A DNA stretch of 64,000 nt from Xanthostigma xanthostigma. Taxonomy: Eukaryota; Arthropoda; Insecta; Raphidioptera; Raphidiidae. The position numbers and the translations under genes were made by a program. Where the stretch lies: assembly GCA_963575645.1 (NCBI GenBank), contig OY754464.1, positions 4,650,001 to 4,714,000 on the forward strand. Direction: 5' to 3'. Below, one piece after another: positions 1 through 11,528 of the stretch (positions within the stretch are counted from its first letter, which is position 1; each line of letters starts with the position of its first letter). The notes beneath the pieces were generated by a model, which was not told the DNA's origin, did not search any database, and saw only the letters and a program-made list of their open reading frames with translations.

Positions 1-433
1 ATTGTGATGTAATTTTACTTACGGCTCTTATTTTTAAAACGTAGACGTAATAAATTATTTAAACGAAAAACCCAGTCCGACGCGGAAATGATTTTAACGA
101 ACGTATTTATTAATTGTATCTATTTTATTACTTATCGATATATTTTATATACGACTAGACTATATATTTATATCTAATGATTTTTATAAACGAACGCACT
201 ATCCCACGTCCCGTGCAAACTTTTCACTCGCCCAATCGGCAGTGTGGTTTCCCTAGGTATTTACATATATTCTCGATTTTAAATATTTGTTGTTAATAAT
301 TTTATTGCATCTCAAGGATACTATTTTGAATAATAATTGTATTATAATTAAACATAGGACAAATTTATAATATATACAAAGGACTATTTATATTAAATAC
401 TACTTATTTAGGAAATTACAAATTACGTCTAGT
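1..433. other. AT-rich sequence without recognisable features
   Basis: Runs of A and T with short palindromic AT words and no open frame of interest. I see no repeat shared with the rest of the window. Confidence 0.5.
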
Positions 434-622
434 TTATATTATATGATTCCCGTGAATCTGTTTTTGGGAAAAGTTGATATTCAGGGAGCCTGTTATATTG
501 TCCTTAGAAACCTTAAGCATAGCTGTAACGTGCTTAGCTAGACTCGAGTCACTTAAGTATTCGTTTTCGCTCGGTACTCCTCCCCTCTGTCCCGTCCTCG
601 GGTGACGGTGTGTGGGATACAT
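434..622 (-). CDS. Possible coding exon, unknown product (minus strand)
   Basis: A 62-codon open frame on the minus strand, from an ATG at 622 to a TAA at 434. It sits in an otherwise AT-rich region and has locally higher GC, mixed third positions and a balanced, soluble composition (includes SENEYLSDSSLAKHVTAM and SKDNITGSLN). The plus strand has stops in all frames here. A CAG on the minus strand near 580 could be a splice acceptor, so the first residues may be intron or UTR and the piece could be the terminal coding exon of a host gene. I do not recognise a domain. It could equally be a conserved non-coding RNA exon or chance. Confidence 0.27.
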   Translation of the reverse strand: MYPTHRHPRTGQRGGVPSENEYLSDSSLAKHVTAMLKVSKDNITGSLNINFSQKQIHGNHII

Positions 623-1119
623 CGATTTAATTAATGATCCGTTGACTGTTATGATATATTAATTATTAATATTATATTTTTTGTTATATGTTCGGAGATT
701 TTTCTTTTTTCTTTTTTTATCTGTGGTTATTATAAAGATTTTTATTACCTGTATCTGATCTAGTTAATGTTAACTATGAGATAACTGACTTAATAAGGAT
801 TTCTAGCTTTCTAGAGTTTAAATTATTATTAATTATCGAATAGTGTATTTTTATGTACCTATGACAGAATATTATGTAGAACAGTACACAAGTGCAAGTA
901 CCTTTATTATATCTACAATAGAAATATCGCATTTTAAATTAATTATTATCAGTCGATAACGTGTCTCTGTGATCACGTGCAGTGCTTTTAATATAGTAAG
1001 TTATAATGTGACGACGACTCTTAGTATAAATTTGGTTGTGATATTAATGGATATATATTATAATTTTACGTATAGATTTACTCTACTAAAATTAAGTTCT
1101 CACCGCACTGCATATGTCA
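623..1119. other. AT-rich spacer
   Basis: Contains T-runs and TTAATTA-type words only. No gene, repeat or strong hairpin seen. Confidence 0.5.
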
Positions 1120-1336
1120 CTCGATTCATCGTCTCTTTCTTTCTCTCTCTCTCTCTCTCTGTCTCCTCCAAATCGCTCCCCCAAGACCCAGACCCGCCCA
1201 ATCCCCCAGCCACCCGTCTTCTTCATCTTCTTCTTCTTCGTCTTTTCTCTCTCATCGCAATAGTGTTTCGGCGCGCGGCCGCCCCGCCTCTTCCGGTCGG
1301 GCGCGTCGAAATGTGCCGCTCTACACTGAAATCGTA
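1120..1336 (+). promoter_or_regulatory. GC/CT-rich island with (CT)n tract
   Basis: A (CT)n run at about 1,136-1,160 (GAGA on the other strand, the type of site bound by insect GAGA factor) is followed by a C-rich, TCTTCTT-rich stretch and then a CpG-dense block (GGCGCGCGGCCGCCCCGCC) ending near 1,336. This contrasts sharply with the roughly 25 percent GC surroundings. Such islands in AT-rich insect genomes often mark promoters or non-coding first exons. The 122-codon frame across it is Leu/Ser low complexity from the CT tract and is not believed to be a protein. Confidence 0.35.
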
Positions 1337-1860
1337 GTTTTTGTTATCGGTCTGATTAATAGGCTGTTGATTATGCGTGTTAGAAATTTTTTCTAGGGAA
1401 TTACAAATTATAATAGATAAATTAAATTAATTAAATTATTAATGTCCTATTTAAATAAACGATTATATTGACTTCTAGATAATCGATAGTCCTTAGTAAT
1501 TATATAAAATAATAGTTAGTAAATATTGTTCTGCCTGTCTGTCTCGACAAACACGTGTCTGGCTGATCGTTCGGTTGGCAACCTGGTTTATTTTGTAAGC
1601 TCTAATTACTTCTGACAAAAGCCTGACAATCTCTTCTCTTAGCAAAATATAAATTATATTACGATCCACTTTTTGGGATCACAAAACTGATTCAGTGCCG
1701 CCTCTAGTATTGGACACGAAGCTTACAAAATAAGATCTCTGCAAGCAAAATAGCACTATTCACTTAATGATAATAATATGATAATTAAATTAAATAATAA
1801 TATATAAATTAATAATATATATGATATCTACTACATATTATTATTATATCGTTGTAACTT
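1337..1860. other. AT-rich spacer
   Basis: No gene or repeat recognised. The stretch near 1,530-1,730 is somewhat less AT-rich but has no open frame. Confidence 0.45.
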
Positions 1861-1962
1861 TATTTGGTTAGTAGTACACACATGCGTGCGTGCGTACGTA
1901 CGCACAAACAAACAAACATACATACATACATTCATACAAACAAACAAACATGCATACATTTA
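1861..1962. repeat. Compound tetranucleotide microsatellite
   Basis: Successive runs of TGCG, TACG, CAAA and CATA units. A further short CCTA run lies at about 2,072-2,090. Confidence 0.7.
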
Positions 1963-2105
1963 CATTTTACTATTATCGATCTTGTTTGACTGGTTGTGGT
2001 TTTGTACAGTGAGTGGTTAGAAGTAGGGGCACAATACTACATTAATATTATTCTTCTTGTAATAAATACATACCTACCTACCTACCTTACCTTACATTAG
2101 CTACG

Positions 2106-2336
2106 TTTGCATTAAGAGCACGTGCGGCGTCGCATGCCGGTCCCGTGCGTCGTCGACGCGCCGCGCGTACGTAAAATACATAATCGATACGTATATGTGT
2201 GCGTATGCGCATGCGTACGTACAGATATATATATATACTCACACGACACACGGTTTATTGCCGACTGCGCATCGCGCGCGCTTGTCGGCCGGTGTAGCAC
2301 GGGCGAGCGGCGTGCCGCGCCGCTTGCGACCTATAC
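2106..2336 (+). promoter_or_regulatory. CpG-rich island with NRF-1-like sites
   Basis: CpG-dense stretch (CGTCGACGCGCCGCGCGTACG; GCATCGCGCGCGCTTGTCGG) containing an ATGCGCATGCGT word that matches the NRF-1/erect-wing palindrome, plus a (TA)n run. Open frames on both strands are rich in Arg, as expected from CpG content, and are not convincing proteins. I read it as a second regulatory island in the same block as those at 1.1 and 2.7 kb. Confidence 0.3.
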
Positions 2337-2688
2337 CTAGTTACAATTTAAACTTATTCTAAATTAAATGTATTGTCAGTTACAAACATATTAATTATAG
2401 TATTCTTATCTAGTTATATTCATTACAAAATAACGCTAGAAATTACTTTTACTTAAACAATATTAATTAATAATAACGAATAAATAATAAAAATATTAGA
2501 CTCGCAGATTATTAAGATATTGAAACGTTAATTAAATCTTGTTATTAATTAAATACCTAGTTATTGAGAATGAAATTTAGGACAATTTTTGACTGATGTA
2601 CAGACATACAGAATAAGTTTTAAATTATAATACATATTTACTATATTATTATATTATTGTATCTACATAAAAATAGCACGCTATAAAA
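2337..2688. other. AT-rich spacer
   Basis: TTAATTA-rich sequence with no feature recognised. Confidence 0.5.
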
Positions 2689-3005
2689 TTGGTTCTGGCT
2701 GTGGGCAGTGAATTGTTGTTGTCTATTTGGCCAGGATGGCATACATTTAATAATATACGTTGCCCGCGTGTTCTGACTTCTGCAGTACGGTCGTGCGCAA
2801 GCGCCCCGCGCTTCGAGACGCTGTGTCTTTTTGTTTTTGTTATCGGCCGAGACGCGGGGCGCCGAGAATCGGTCGGGGTCGGTTTCGGTCTACGACGTTC
2901 ACTTTTGCGCAGCGGTCACTTCGAGCCACTTCTGTCAGAAACCACCGGCTTCCGATAGAAGGACCCCGTCTCGAGTCAGTTGTCGTGGCTCTCGCTTAAA
3001 CTGTT
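2689..3005 (+). promoter_or_regulatory. GC-rich island, candidate promoter and non-coding first exon
   Basis: About 240 bases of CpG-rich sequence (around 2,755-3,000) embedded in AT-rich DNA. Near its right edge are Inr-like TCAGTTGT words (around 2,975) with no TATA box upstream, as in CpG-type insect promoters. Two overlapping frames (89 and 79 codons) are open but Arg/Ser-rich and show no domain. The best reading is a TATA-less promoter with a 5' UTR exon. A GCGCATGGGC word (NRF-1-like) follows at about 3,578. RNA-seq or CAGE start sites would decide. Confidence 0.33.
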
Positions 3006-4781
3006 GATTGTTGAAATCTTTGGATTCGCTCGTTTCCTCTCTCTTTAGTGGTCTCTTTTTAACATTGCGTTTTTTTCATTGTTTTTACCTTCTTTTTTTT
3101 TTAATCGTTTGAGATTACTCGTTTTATACATTTGCCGGTATTGAATCACGGATATCTTTTTATACTATATTTTCACGTGTTTTTAACAAAAAATAAATAA
3201 AACAAACTCTAAACGGTTCAGTTGTGTTTTTGTTTGTTGTTGTACCTCAACCTAACTTCTATGCGTTTTGATTCAAGCGTTTTCGCGCGTCTTTTTTTTT
3301 ATTAACTTGTTATGTTGTTGGTAACCGTGTAACGGCTAGTTTAACAACTTACGTCTAACTGGCCTGCCTGTCTACATGAGTAATATTATAATATGCAGTT
3401 CGTTAACTAACAAAGAAACGGTTTAACCTTTACTATTATTAGTATTGCCTTCTGCAATAGCCATAACCATGTTATTTATTATTATTATTATTATTATCTT
3501 GTATGTGAAAGATATATAATATTATCATCTCTAATTAATTGATCGTGCGTGCACTGGCGCTAACTTTAAACTGCTCTGCGCATGGGCAGTACTGACGTTT
3601 GTGCACGCACCCAATCATGTGTTTTATTGTCTTTGGGTTAGTTCACTAAAATAGCGTAGAATATTTTAATCGTAGAGTAACATTAAACTTATAAAGTTAA
3701 GCTTATATTAATGACTTGCTATAATGAAGAAATCAATATGTATTATCTATGAAAACACTGTTATCTAAGACAAAACTATGATTAAAACGTAGTGAAACCG
3801 AAATGTATGATTATTTTATTTGACACGATCCTCAAACGTTTCAGCAGTACAATTTTTCGTCTACCCATCGACTAAAAAAATATGATTATGTGATATTGTT
3901 CAGTGTATTGCTGCAGTGATTTCGTTTGCATGCTCGTTAAGCGTTTTTTTTTTTCGTTTTTTTTTCCATTTTATTAATTACCGAGAGGGGGCTAAGTGCG
4001 TAAAGTTTATCGGTTTCGTTATGTTTTCTTTAGCACCGCTCGGGTAAGCTTGTGTCATGGACTAGGTGCCACTCTTTTTAGGAACAAAATCGTATACCTA
4101 TTATCAGTTTTTGTTTAGTGTGAGGAACTAAGAGGGGAATATTTTAGTTGTATTTAGTTAAAATTAATTTTGAATTTGACGTTTTTTATATTGTCATGTT
4201 ATTTGAAAATTAAATATTCATTTTCATGGCAATCTGTTGCATAAAAAATAAAATCCATTTTTTTTATAAGAAGCTGTCAAAATAATTTCGATGGAAAAAT
4301 GTTTCGTAAGGACATAATAAAAAACAAGAATACTATGTTGAAGTTAGAGCTAAAGCAGTGTATTGAAAACGAATTTTCTTTTAATCGAAGAAGTATTAAG
4401 GAGAATGTTGCTTGTAATGGTACTATTTTTAATTCAGACATTTGTTTTCTTTTACACCTTCATCTTGACGTAAAGATATTTTGTTTTAAATTGTTTTATT
4501 TTTGACAGATGCCATTTTGAAAATCACTAAACAAAGTTGATTTAAAAAAAAATCGTCAACTGTAACCAAAGTAACCAGATCTGGTTCCTCGCATTAAAAG
4601 AAAAAATCGACTATAATACATTGTAGTCTGTCAGTTTAGAGAAGGGAGTAGGATATTACCACCACCACCCTTATCATATCTACCTGTTATATATTTTTCT
4701 TTAATTTATTTATAATTTGTATTTTTCTTGTTTGTTTTTGTCTGATGGTTTTTCTTTTCTTTAACTCTTTTTGTCTTGTAG
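3006..4781. other. T-rich, intron-like spacer
   Basis: Long T-runs, an (ATT)n microsatellite at about 3,474-3,497 and no believable coding frame. The 68-codon frame at 4,299-4,505 is Lys/Asn/Phe-rich AT noise. A TTGACAGATGCCATTTTGAAA word near 4,504 recurs near 36,412, so a very diverged repeat may lie here. Confidence 0.4.
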
Positions 4782-4857
4782 ATCGTTTCGTTTTCGGACC
4801 AAACGACTGGTAGTTGAGGGGGCGGGGGTAGTGTTGCGGGGACGTAGTCAAAACTGA
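4782..4857 (+). CDS. Possible small terminal exon with poly(A) signals
   Basis: A strong acceptor (pyrimidine-rich TTTCTTTAACTCTTTTTG, then TCTTGTAG, AG at 4,780-4,781) is followed by a GC-richer stretch, with tandem AATAAA signals at about 4,865-4,875. One frame stays open for 24 codons from the acceptor to a TGA at about 4,855-4,857 (includes RTKRLVVEGAG). It could be the alternative last exon of an upstream gene or simply a cryptic site. No family is recognised. Confidence 0.15.
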
Positions 4858-4930
4858 TCAGAAATAAAAATAAACATCCGTTTCTATGTAGAAGCGTAGT
4901 TCATGTGTGCATAAATATTTTTTCTTACAG

Positions 4931-5014
4931 ATACAAGTTGGGCATATTAATACTACCTCTGTATACAAACAATACCCGGCGCTTGGACCCGTGTATAAAG
5001 ACTCCACGAATTAA
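4931..5014 (+). CDS. Possible small terminal coding exon, unknown gene
   Basis: Directly after a good acceptor (TATTTTTTCTTACAG, AG at 4,929-4,930) a frame runs 27 codons to TAA at 5,012-5,014. It includes INTTSVYKQYPALGPVYKD, with near-balanced base composition in an AT-rich setting. A second frame from the same acceptor also stays open for 47 codons, which lowers certainty. If real, it is the last coding exon of a plus-strand host gene whose other exons lie outside or upstream. I do not recognise the protein. Confidence 0.2.
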   Translation: MQVGHINTTSVYKQYPALGPVYKDSTN

Positions 5015-7014
5015 TCAGTATGGGAATAACAGAGGCATGCGGTTTTTTATTAATTTTAGACCTTTTTTACAATGACACAACATTTGTTTATAATCTTTTA
5101 TTGAAACGGTGTAATGACATGTTTTTTACTGTACAAAGATAAAAATAATCGACTCTCCGATAGCGAGGTTTTGAATTCAAATTTTGAAAGATTTTTGTAC
5201 CGAGTTTGAAACATAAGCCGAAACCTGTTTAGACTGAAAATTTGTATTTATAAAAACTCACCTTAGCTTGCTTTCCTTTTGTTTTAACAATAAGTTAAAT
5301 TTAAATGGTTTTATACATATAAAATACTACTTTATCGTTATTTAAAAAAAGGCTATTTAAACATAGATAGTAGAATTTATAGATTACGCATAAAATATTA
5401 ATAATTGTTGTTAATAGTGTAAACAGATAATATCTTGTACATGGAAAGGAAGTAAAATATATATTTATTTAAAAAAATAACGTGTATTAAAATTGACAGC
5501 GTAGTATTTTTTTAATTTAAGTACATTTAGCTCATAAACTACTATAAATAAATAATCGACTAGAATAGTTACGTTTAATATAAATTTTAATGAAATAAAT
5601 AAAATTTTATAATTTTCATTTCTTTATTTATTTAAAATTTAAATAAGTAGTTTTAAATTGGCCTAATTTTTTAAAAATTGTATATACAGAACATAGTTTT
5701 TATTGTGCTATTTTTCGTTTTATTTTTATACATATATTATTATATATATATGTACCGATATATATAATTTTTTTTTTGCAGAAATTGTTTGTAAATGTTT
5801 AAAAGTTTATTGTTATAAATATATGTTGTGTCACTGTAGTTTTGTTGAGTTGTAAAGAATATTCATTATAAAAAGTCCATGTTTTTTTCTTTCAAATTTG
5901 GTTGAATCATTTTGTTGTGATTTGTTTTTTCCTAATTAATAAGAATATGCTCGCTTTTATGCGAGTATTATAAATTAAAAAAAAAAATAAACGAAAGTAT
6001 TTTTTTCACTCGATACATGTTTTTTTTTTTTTAACTATATGGATGATTGCTGTCTGGATTTTTTTTCCAAGTTTGCTAGAAAGGCTTTCAATTTTACGCG
6101 AGTGCTTTAATATAGCGATGAAAGTAGGCCGCTTTTGTTTTCGTTGTGATTCTCGTAAGATGTGAACCCTGCCGATTTTAATATGTGACGTAGCAAGGAT
6201 TACAAAAAAACCAGTGACTATTTGCATCACCAGAGGCTTACAGTTCATCTTGTATCTCAGACGTGCATATTATTAAATTTAAATTAGTATTATAATATAC
6301 TGTAACTTCAATTAAGATAGATCGTAGACGTTCGACAGCCGAGGTCACAAACGCCCCAACCCCAATTAAACACGTACGTTTATTTTATATTAATACCATC
6401 TGAACATACCAATTTATTCATGAAACTGGTTCCTTTATATTTTATAAATAAATACAGTCGATCGCGTGTATTTTCAACCGATTTTACTCACAGATTTTCA
6501 AGTGTTTAGTCTAGTGTTGCTAGTCGATTTTTATATTAAATAGTCAAAGAAAGATACATTTTGAAACAACTGCAGTGTCTAAACCACAGTCCATTAAAAA
6601 CAATCTAGGAAACCAATCTTGCCATAAAATATAAATGGATATAACCCAAGCTCAGAGATATTTGAAAACTGATATCTTATATTAATCATAGATAACACAA
6701 ATTACACATAAAAGTGTTGTTTACTGTGTCCAGCCAGTGTATTAAATTACGTAACATACTTTAAGGGATGGGGGATCATTCAATTTGTGTGCCTAGGGGA
6801 GTATGTGTTATGTAAAAAAAAACACATTTTAAAAATTTTAATGTCGCTAAAACAAAGTTAACTTTTTATTTTGTGCAATAAATAATATGACGATAAACAT
6901 AGTATGTAAAAAATGAGCACACTAATGCCATGATGAAAATAAAACAAAATGGCCCCTGCAATAGACATGTTTTGCGGAATGTGATAACGTAAAAAAATGT
7001 TTCATTAGAGTTTT
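5015..7014. other. AT-rich spacer
   Basis: Very AT-rich with poly-T and poly-A runs and scattered AATAAA words. The 80-codon minus-strand frame at 6,006-6,248 has no domain and no supporting composition. No repeat family recognised. Confidence 0.45.
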
Positions 7015-7330
7015 TAGGGTGTCGTAGAAACTAGGAACCCTAATAGAGGTCAGTCCGTTCGTCTGTCTATCTATCACGGTCTTTCCACCCTCTGATTTAT
7101 GTATTTTTTAAGTTGAAATTTGGTACATGGACGTAGATTGATGACCAAAAAAAAATTAATTGAGATTTGTGAAAAAACGTTTTTTTAGCTCCCCTCATCG
7201 CGTGAAAAGTGTACTCGCATTTTTTTTTCACTTGTCCCGTTCGGTGGGGTGTTTTTAGACAAGCCTCCGAAAATACAACCAAACAAATGCTTTTAGAACC
7301 TTTTGTTTTTAACCCTTCAGGCACGAAATA
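7015..7330 (+). repeat. Diverged transposon tail (low confidence)
   Basis: GGAACCCTAATAGAGGTCAG followed by GTCCGTTCGTCTGTCTATCTATCACGG resembles the tail common to RTE-like lepidopteran repeats (gggttccgtacc...ctgtccgtccgtctgtca). The frames across it on both strands (75 and 62 codons) are shadows. Family assignment is from memory. Confidence 0.3.
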
Positions 7331-7800
7331 TTGGCTATCAAATGCGTGGCCAGTACGGTGTTTGTCGGTTGTTTTTTTTTTTTCTTTTTGTTTTTAATTA
7401 ATAATGACATCTGAAAGGCAACGTAATCTCTCTTTGTTTGTGTGTGTGTGTGGATTTGGCCAGGATCGTGTTTACCGTTATAATACTCGCCCTAAGCTTC
7501 GGGGAAGTTGCTGCTAATTTCACAGCGTTGAAAGGAGAAGGGGTCTTTCTTATTGAAACGCATTTATACGTTCAAATTTAACACATTCATGTGTACCTCT
7601 TACGGCAAACAGAACAATGATTCGCTAACATATTACTGGATATGTTATGACTTACAGAGCTTCTTTGTTGTATATCGAAGCATTCGATTGTCTATTATTT
7701 TGTGAGTAATTTTGTAAATTTTCCAACCTTTCGGGATTTTTTGCCCTAAACTCTAATCCGTCAATAAGTTCGCCCCTACTTAAACCACATTTTAAACTAA

Positions 7801-7951
7801 TAAGCTCTGTTCCAACCTCTCTGTGAACGGTAATATTATCGTCACAGTCTTGCGCGATAGTTAAAACGAAACTGTTTGTATCGGTTTTTGAGCTACTGCG
7901 CAAGACGGTGTCGATAGAAATACAGTTCGCAGAGAGGTTGGAACAAAGCCG
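7801..7951. mobile_element. Short MITE with GTTCCAACCTCTCTG ends, copy 1
   Basis: A left end GCTCTGTTCCAACCTCTCTG at 7,804 is mirrored by CAGAGAGGTTGGAACAAAGC at 7,930-7,949. The interior holds ATATTATCGTCACAGTCTTGCGC and GCTACTGCGCAAGACGGTG, which also pair. The same family occurs at 12,379-12,578 and 14,961, and a relative at 15,263. No coding capacity. The 164-codon minus-strand frame that crosses this MITE and the next one is a shadow. Confidence 0.7.
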
Positions 7952-8075
7952 TGATATAGTACAAACAATTCCAAATATGCGATTGTAATTTGACGTTCTT
8001 ATTGACAAAATACAAATTTTTAGACCAAGAGCCAGCAACAGACTTCGTTTAGTCATTTCAAAACTCGTGAAAATC

Positions 8076-8358
8076 TGAATCTTGTATGCCTGCTGAACAA
8101 CGAATGTCGATTCTGGCAGTCCCCTGCGGCCGGGGTATACTACCACAAGATGAGAATAAAATTAGACTGTTCTGAAGTTCTGTCAAAAAAATTAGTTAGG
8201 TGCGTAGATGTTTGGTCAGCTATGTAACTAATTTTTTTGATAGTATTGTCAGAACAAAAGAGCAGATTGTTTTTATAAGTATTTTGGAGTAGTATATACC
8301 CCGGTCGCAGGGTACTACCAGAATCAATTCTCATTGTTCAGCAGGTATACAAGATTCA
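8076..8358. mobile_element. Foldback MITE (283 bp)
   Basis: The ends TGAATCTTGTATGCCTGCTG and the reverse complement TGAATCTTGTATACCTGCTG match with one difference, and pairing continues through CGATTCTGG, CCCCTGCGGCCGGGGTATA and TACTAC for about 70 bases. The centre is AT-rich. No open frame of its own and no clear target duplication. Confidence 0.75.
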
Positions 8359-8759
8359 TACCTTCTCTCTGTTGAATTCAAAAAGACAATTGTGACACCA
8401 ACAGCAAATAGTTTTTCTCGAGAAAATCAGATAAGCCATTAGACAACGAGAAATTGCATAATTGGGCCAAATAGTTGACATTCTGTTTTTCTATACCTCC
8501 GTTGCGAAACTAGGCGACGCCTTAGCCGTTTATATTTTTTTTCTCTACTTTCCTCTTTTTTTGCACGCGATAAAGTGCCACACAATAATATATCAATCCG
8601 CATTTTTTTATTCACAGTACAAGATTTTAACAACTGTTTACCGACTCTCAAAACAAAAGTAATGTTACACTATCTATAATGAAAGTATTATTGAGTTTTG
8701 TTTTTGAGTAGTTCGGAACAAAGTGACTGAAACATTTTGAAAACGACAAATTCAATCTA
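8359..8759. other. AT-rich spacer
   Basis: No feature recognised. Open frames on both strands at 8,439-8,662 overlap each other and look like noise. Confidence 0.45.
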
Positions 8760-9575
8760 GTCATGCTATAATAGGAGAGCTATCAAACATTTTTGTGTAG
8801 GTATTTGAGCCAGCGTGAAAATTTGTGTAATGTGTGAACGCAAAATCGTAGACCTGAGTAGTGGGGCTAGTCAAGCCCTTGAATTTTGCGAAATTTTGGT
8901 TTTCAAAAAATAACTTTAGGGAACTTTTGAAAATTTAATATCTTAATATTTACTATTTAATAAAATAAATATGCCAGATTATTCAGTCGGGTCCAGGCTG
9001 CAGGTTGAAGTATGTGTATTGGCGGCCGTCTGAGTCTTGCGGGAGGCAGTCGCACTGCAGCACGCTTCAGCTCAGTCCCCCGCCGATGTACGTTCTCTCT
9101 CTCACACACGAGCAGCCTACCCATAGCGTTGCTTTTTCGCACTCACGTGTAATATTCCCGACCAGCTGACAGGTAAAAAGTCCCACCAAAATGATCTATC
9201 CTTTCAAAAATATTTTTCTTGGTACAAATACCATCCACTCTAAGTCTCAGTATGTTTCAAATATATTGTTTCGCTAGATTAAGTACACTTTTGAACCGTC
9301 TGGCAAACATTTAGACCCGACAAAATAATCTGGCTGATTTGTTTTTTAATTTTATTAAATACTAAATTTGAAGGTATTAAATTTTCAAAATGCCGAAGGA
9401 TATTTCTTGCAAATAAAATTTCACGAAGTTAAAAATTCAAGCCCCATTACCACCCTTCAGCCAGGTCTTCGGTTTTGTGTTCAGACAATACAAAAGAAGT
9501 TTAACTCAAATTTTCATGACGCCTCAAATACCTACCCAAAAATGTTTGACAGCTCTTGGGACTATAAGTGAATTG
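8760..9575. mobile_element. Old inverted-repeat element, about 0.8 kb
   Basis: The left arm (about 8,770-9,000) and right arm (about 9,315-9,562) are diverged reverse complements: AGAGCTATCAAACATTTTTG pairs with AGAGCTGTCAAACATTTTTG, GTAGGTATTTGAG is in both, TTTTGAAAATTTAATA is in both, and GCCAGATTATT.CAGTCGGGTC pairs with GCCAGATTATTTTGTCGGGTC. The unpaired centre (about 9,000-9,150) is GC-rich with a (CT)n-like patch. The two 60-67-codon frames inside are shadows. I judge this an ancient foldback transposon. Confidence 0.6.
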
Positions 9576-10625
9576 TACATCTAATTGAAATCTCGTTAAA
9601 AATTCATAATTATCGCAGACAAAGTTACGATTTTATTCATTTATATCGATAATATTCGTTCTTCTGTGTAGACGAAGTCATAACAGAGCTTTTTCTAATT
9701 TTAATAGAACTATAAAGCTGTCCAAAAAACAAAAAACGATGTATGCCGAGTTTGTAGTAAACTTCTAAAGGCGTGTGCACACGGACCTCCTTTAAAAAAA
9801 TTGATTAGTGACGCAAATTACGAACCGGTTCGCGATAAGTAAGAACTTTTGTAATGAGACACTACAGTCAGTAACGCGCGTCGGTAGTTAGTTGCAGGCT
9901 ACTCAACTGTCGAGTAGCTTCTGATTTGAGTCACTAGTCTTTCGTCTTGTGAGATTCATCTACAGTGTTTACTTGTATTTTTTTGGCGACAGTGTTGGGC
10001 GGTAATTAATTACCAAGTAATTTAATAATATTTTAAAATTATAAACAGTGCCCTAGCTAGGGGAACGTCCATTAATTACGCGAGCTTAAAATGGGGAGGG
10101 GGGTTCCGGCAAAATCTCACCAAATCTCATTTAAAGGGCAAGTGTCCTTTTCAGTAAAAATTTTTGAAAAAAAAAAAACTTATTAAACCAGTAATGTGCC
10201 CTATTGCTGTCCATTCCATTTTTTAATATTTTAATAATTTATTTCTTAGTGTTCTCAATACAATATTAATTATTATTTATGAAAGGTACATATTAATGTC
10301 AATTTAATATTTAAATTAAATGCTAACTAGCCTACTTGAGTATAGATAAATCGTATAGATTTGCAACGTTTTGCCGCTAGATTTGGCTACTAGATTTCAA
10401 TCGTGCTGTGTTGCAGAAAGCAACAAAGTTAACCTTATCACTGCAGCTTGCACCAATGTGAGCAGTACTCGCGATTTTTTACCTTCAGTATAATGGTTTT
10501 TGAAGGATTACTATTGCCACGTAGACAAAATTTCGACATTGAAACCTCGTATACTGTCAATGCAAGCGCTTGGAATAGGGCGGCCATATTGAGTGTTTTG
10601 AAATGGGCTCCGGCTTCACGTAAAA
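9576..10625. other. Spacer without recognised gene
   Basis: Mostly AT-rich. A GC-richer patch at 9,840-9,960 contains TCAGTAACGCGCGTCGG and a small hairpin (CTACTCAACTGTCGAGTAG) but no open frame. Overlapping opposed frames at 10,438-10,681 are noise. Confidence 0.4.
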
Positions 10626-11218
10626 TCGATAGATATATATATTTAGATTGCGGATACACTAGCGCCTCTTGTACCTTTTAGAAGCCATTTTGTACGTGGA
10701 AAACGCCGTAAAAAGCGCGCGAGATTCAAAAATATTAATTATTTTATAATATGATTTATTGAGAAAAACGACAAAACTCACAGTAAACAGTGATATTTCG
10801 CTCCAAAACCTATTTTTATACTGAAACGTTTCAAAAATTACAAAATTGAGCATAAATATAATGTAAAAGCTTAGAACATTTTACATTGTCAATTTGGCAT
10901 CAAGGTTGACAAGCATTGATGCCAATCTGACAATGTAAAATGTTCTAAGCTTTTATATTATATTTATGCTCAGTTTTGTAATTTTTGAAACGTTTCAATA
11001 TAAAAATAGGTTTTGGAGCGAAATATCACTGTTTGCTGCGAGTTTTATTGTTTTTCCATTAACATCATATTATAGAAAATTTAATCTTTTTGAATCCCGC
11101 GCGCTTTTTACGGCGTTTTCCACGTACAAAATGGCTTCCATATGGCTTCTAATTGGAACCATTCCGCACAATGCTCAAGGATAGGCATCCGCTATCTATT
11201 AATATATATATCTATGGT
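10626..11218. mobile_element. Long palindromic foldback element
   Basis: An almost perfect hairpin. The left arm (about 10,676-10,902) contains GAAGCCATTTTGTACGTGGA, ATATTTCGCTCCAAAACCTA and AACGTTTCAAAAATTACAAA, and the right arm (about 10,914-11,142) is its reverse complement, with an 11-base loop at 10,903-10,913. Outer stretches (ATCGATAGATATATATAT on the left, ATATATATATCTATGG on the right) extend the pairing to 10,626 and 11,218. The 64- and 72-codon frames in the two arms are the same sequence seen twice and are not genes. Confidence 0.8.
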
Positions 11219-11528
11219 AAAATTCCAATTACCAACAACTCTACTTGCATCGTAACTATTTATTGTTTATCTATACTCACGGCAAGTTGTGTAGAGCAAT
11301 AAGTTACCGCGTACAATAGTGGTACGTCCAATATACTCAAACTGCAGCCTCGATAAATACATACATTCCACGATGAACCAAAGACCCTAAAAAATCCCGA
11401 TCTCCTCGTAGACATCCCGATCCGGAACTTGAAACAGCAACAACCCTTGACGATCCCACAGTTTCGCACCACAGAAGTGTCGAGATGCAAGAAAGACGAC
11501 ACATTGACAGCCCGTTGTTCGCCCACAG

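Noticed and set aside
1200-1336. Protein from the 122-codon frame over the CT-rich island
   Set aside because: Low-complexity Ser/Leu run produced by (CT)n and TTC repeats.
7652-8146. 164-codon open frame on the minus strand
   Set aside because: It runs through two inverted-repeat MITEs and has no domain; its length comes from repeat sequence.
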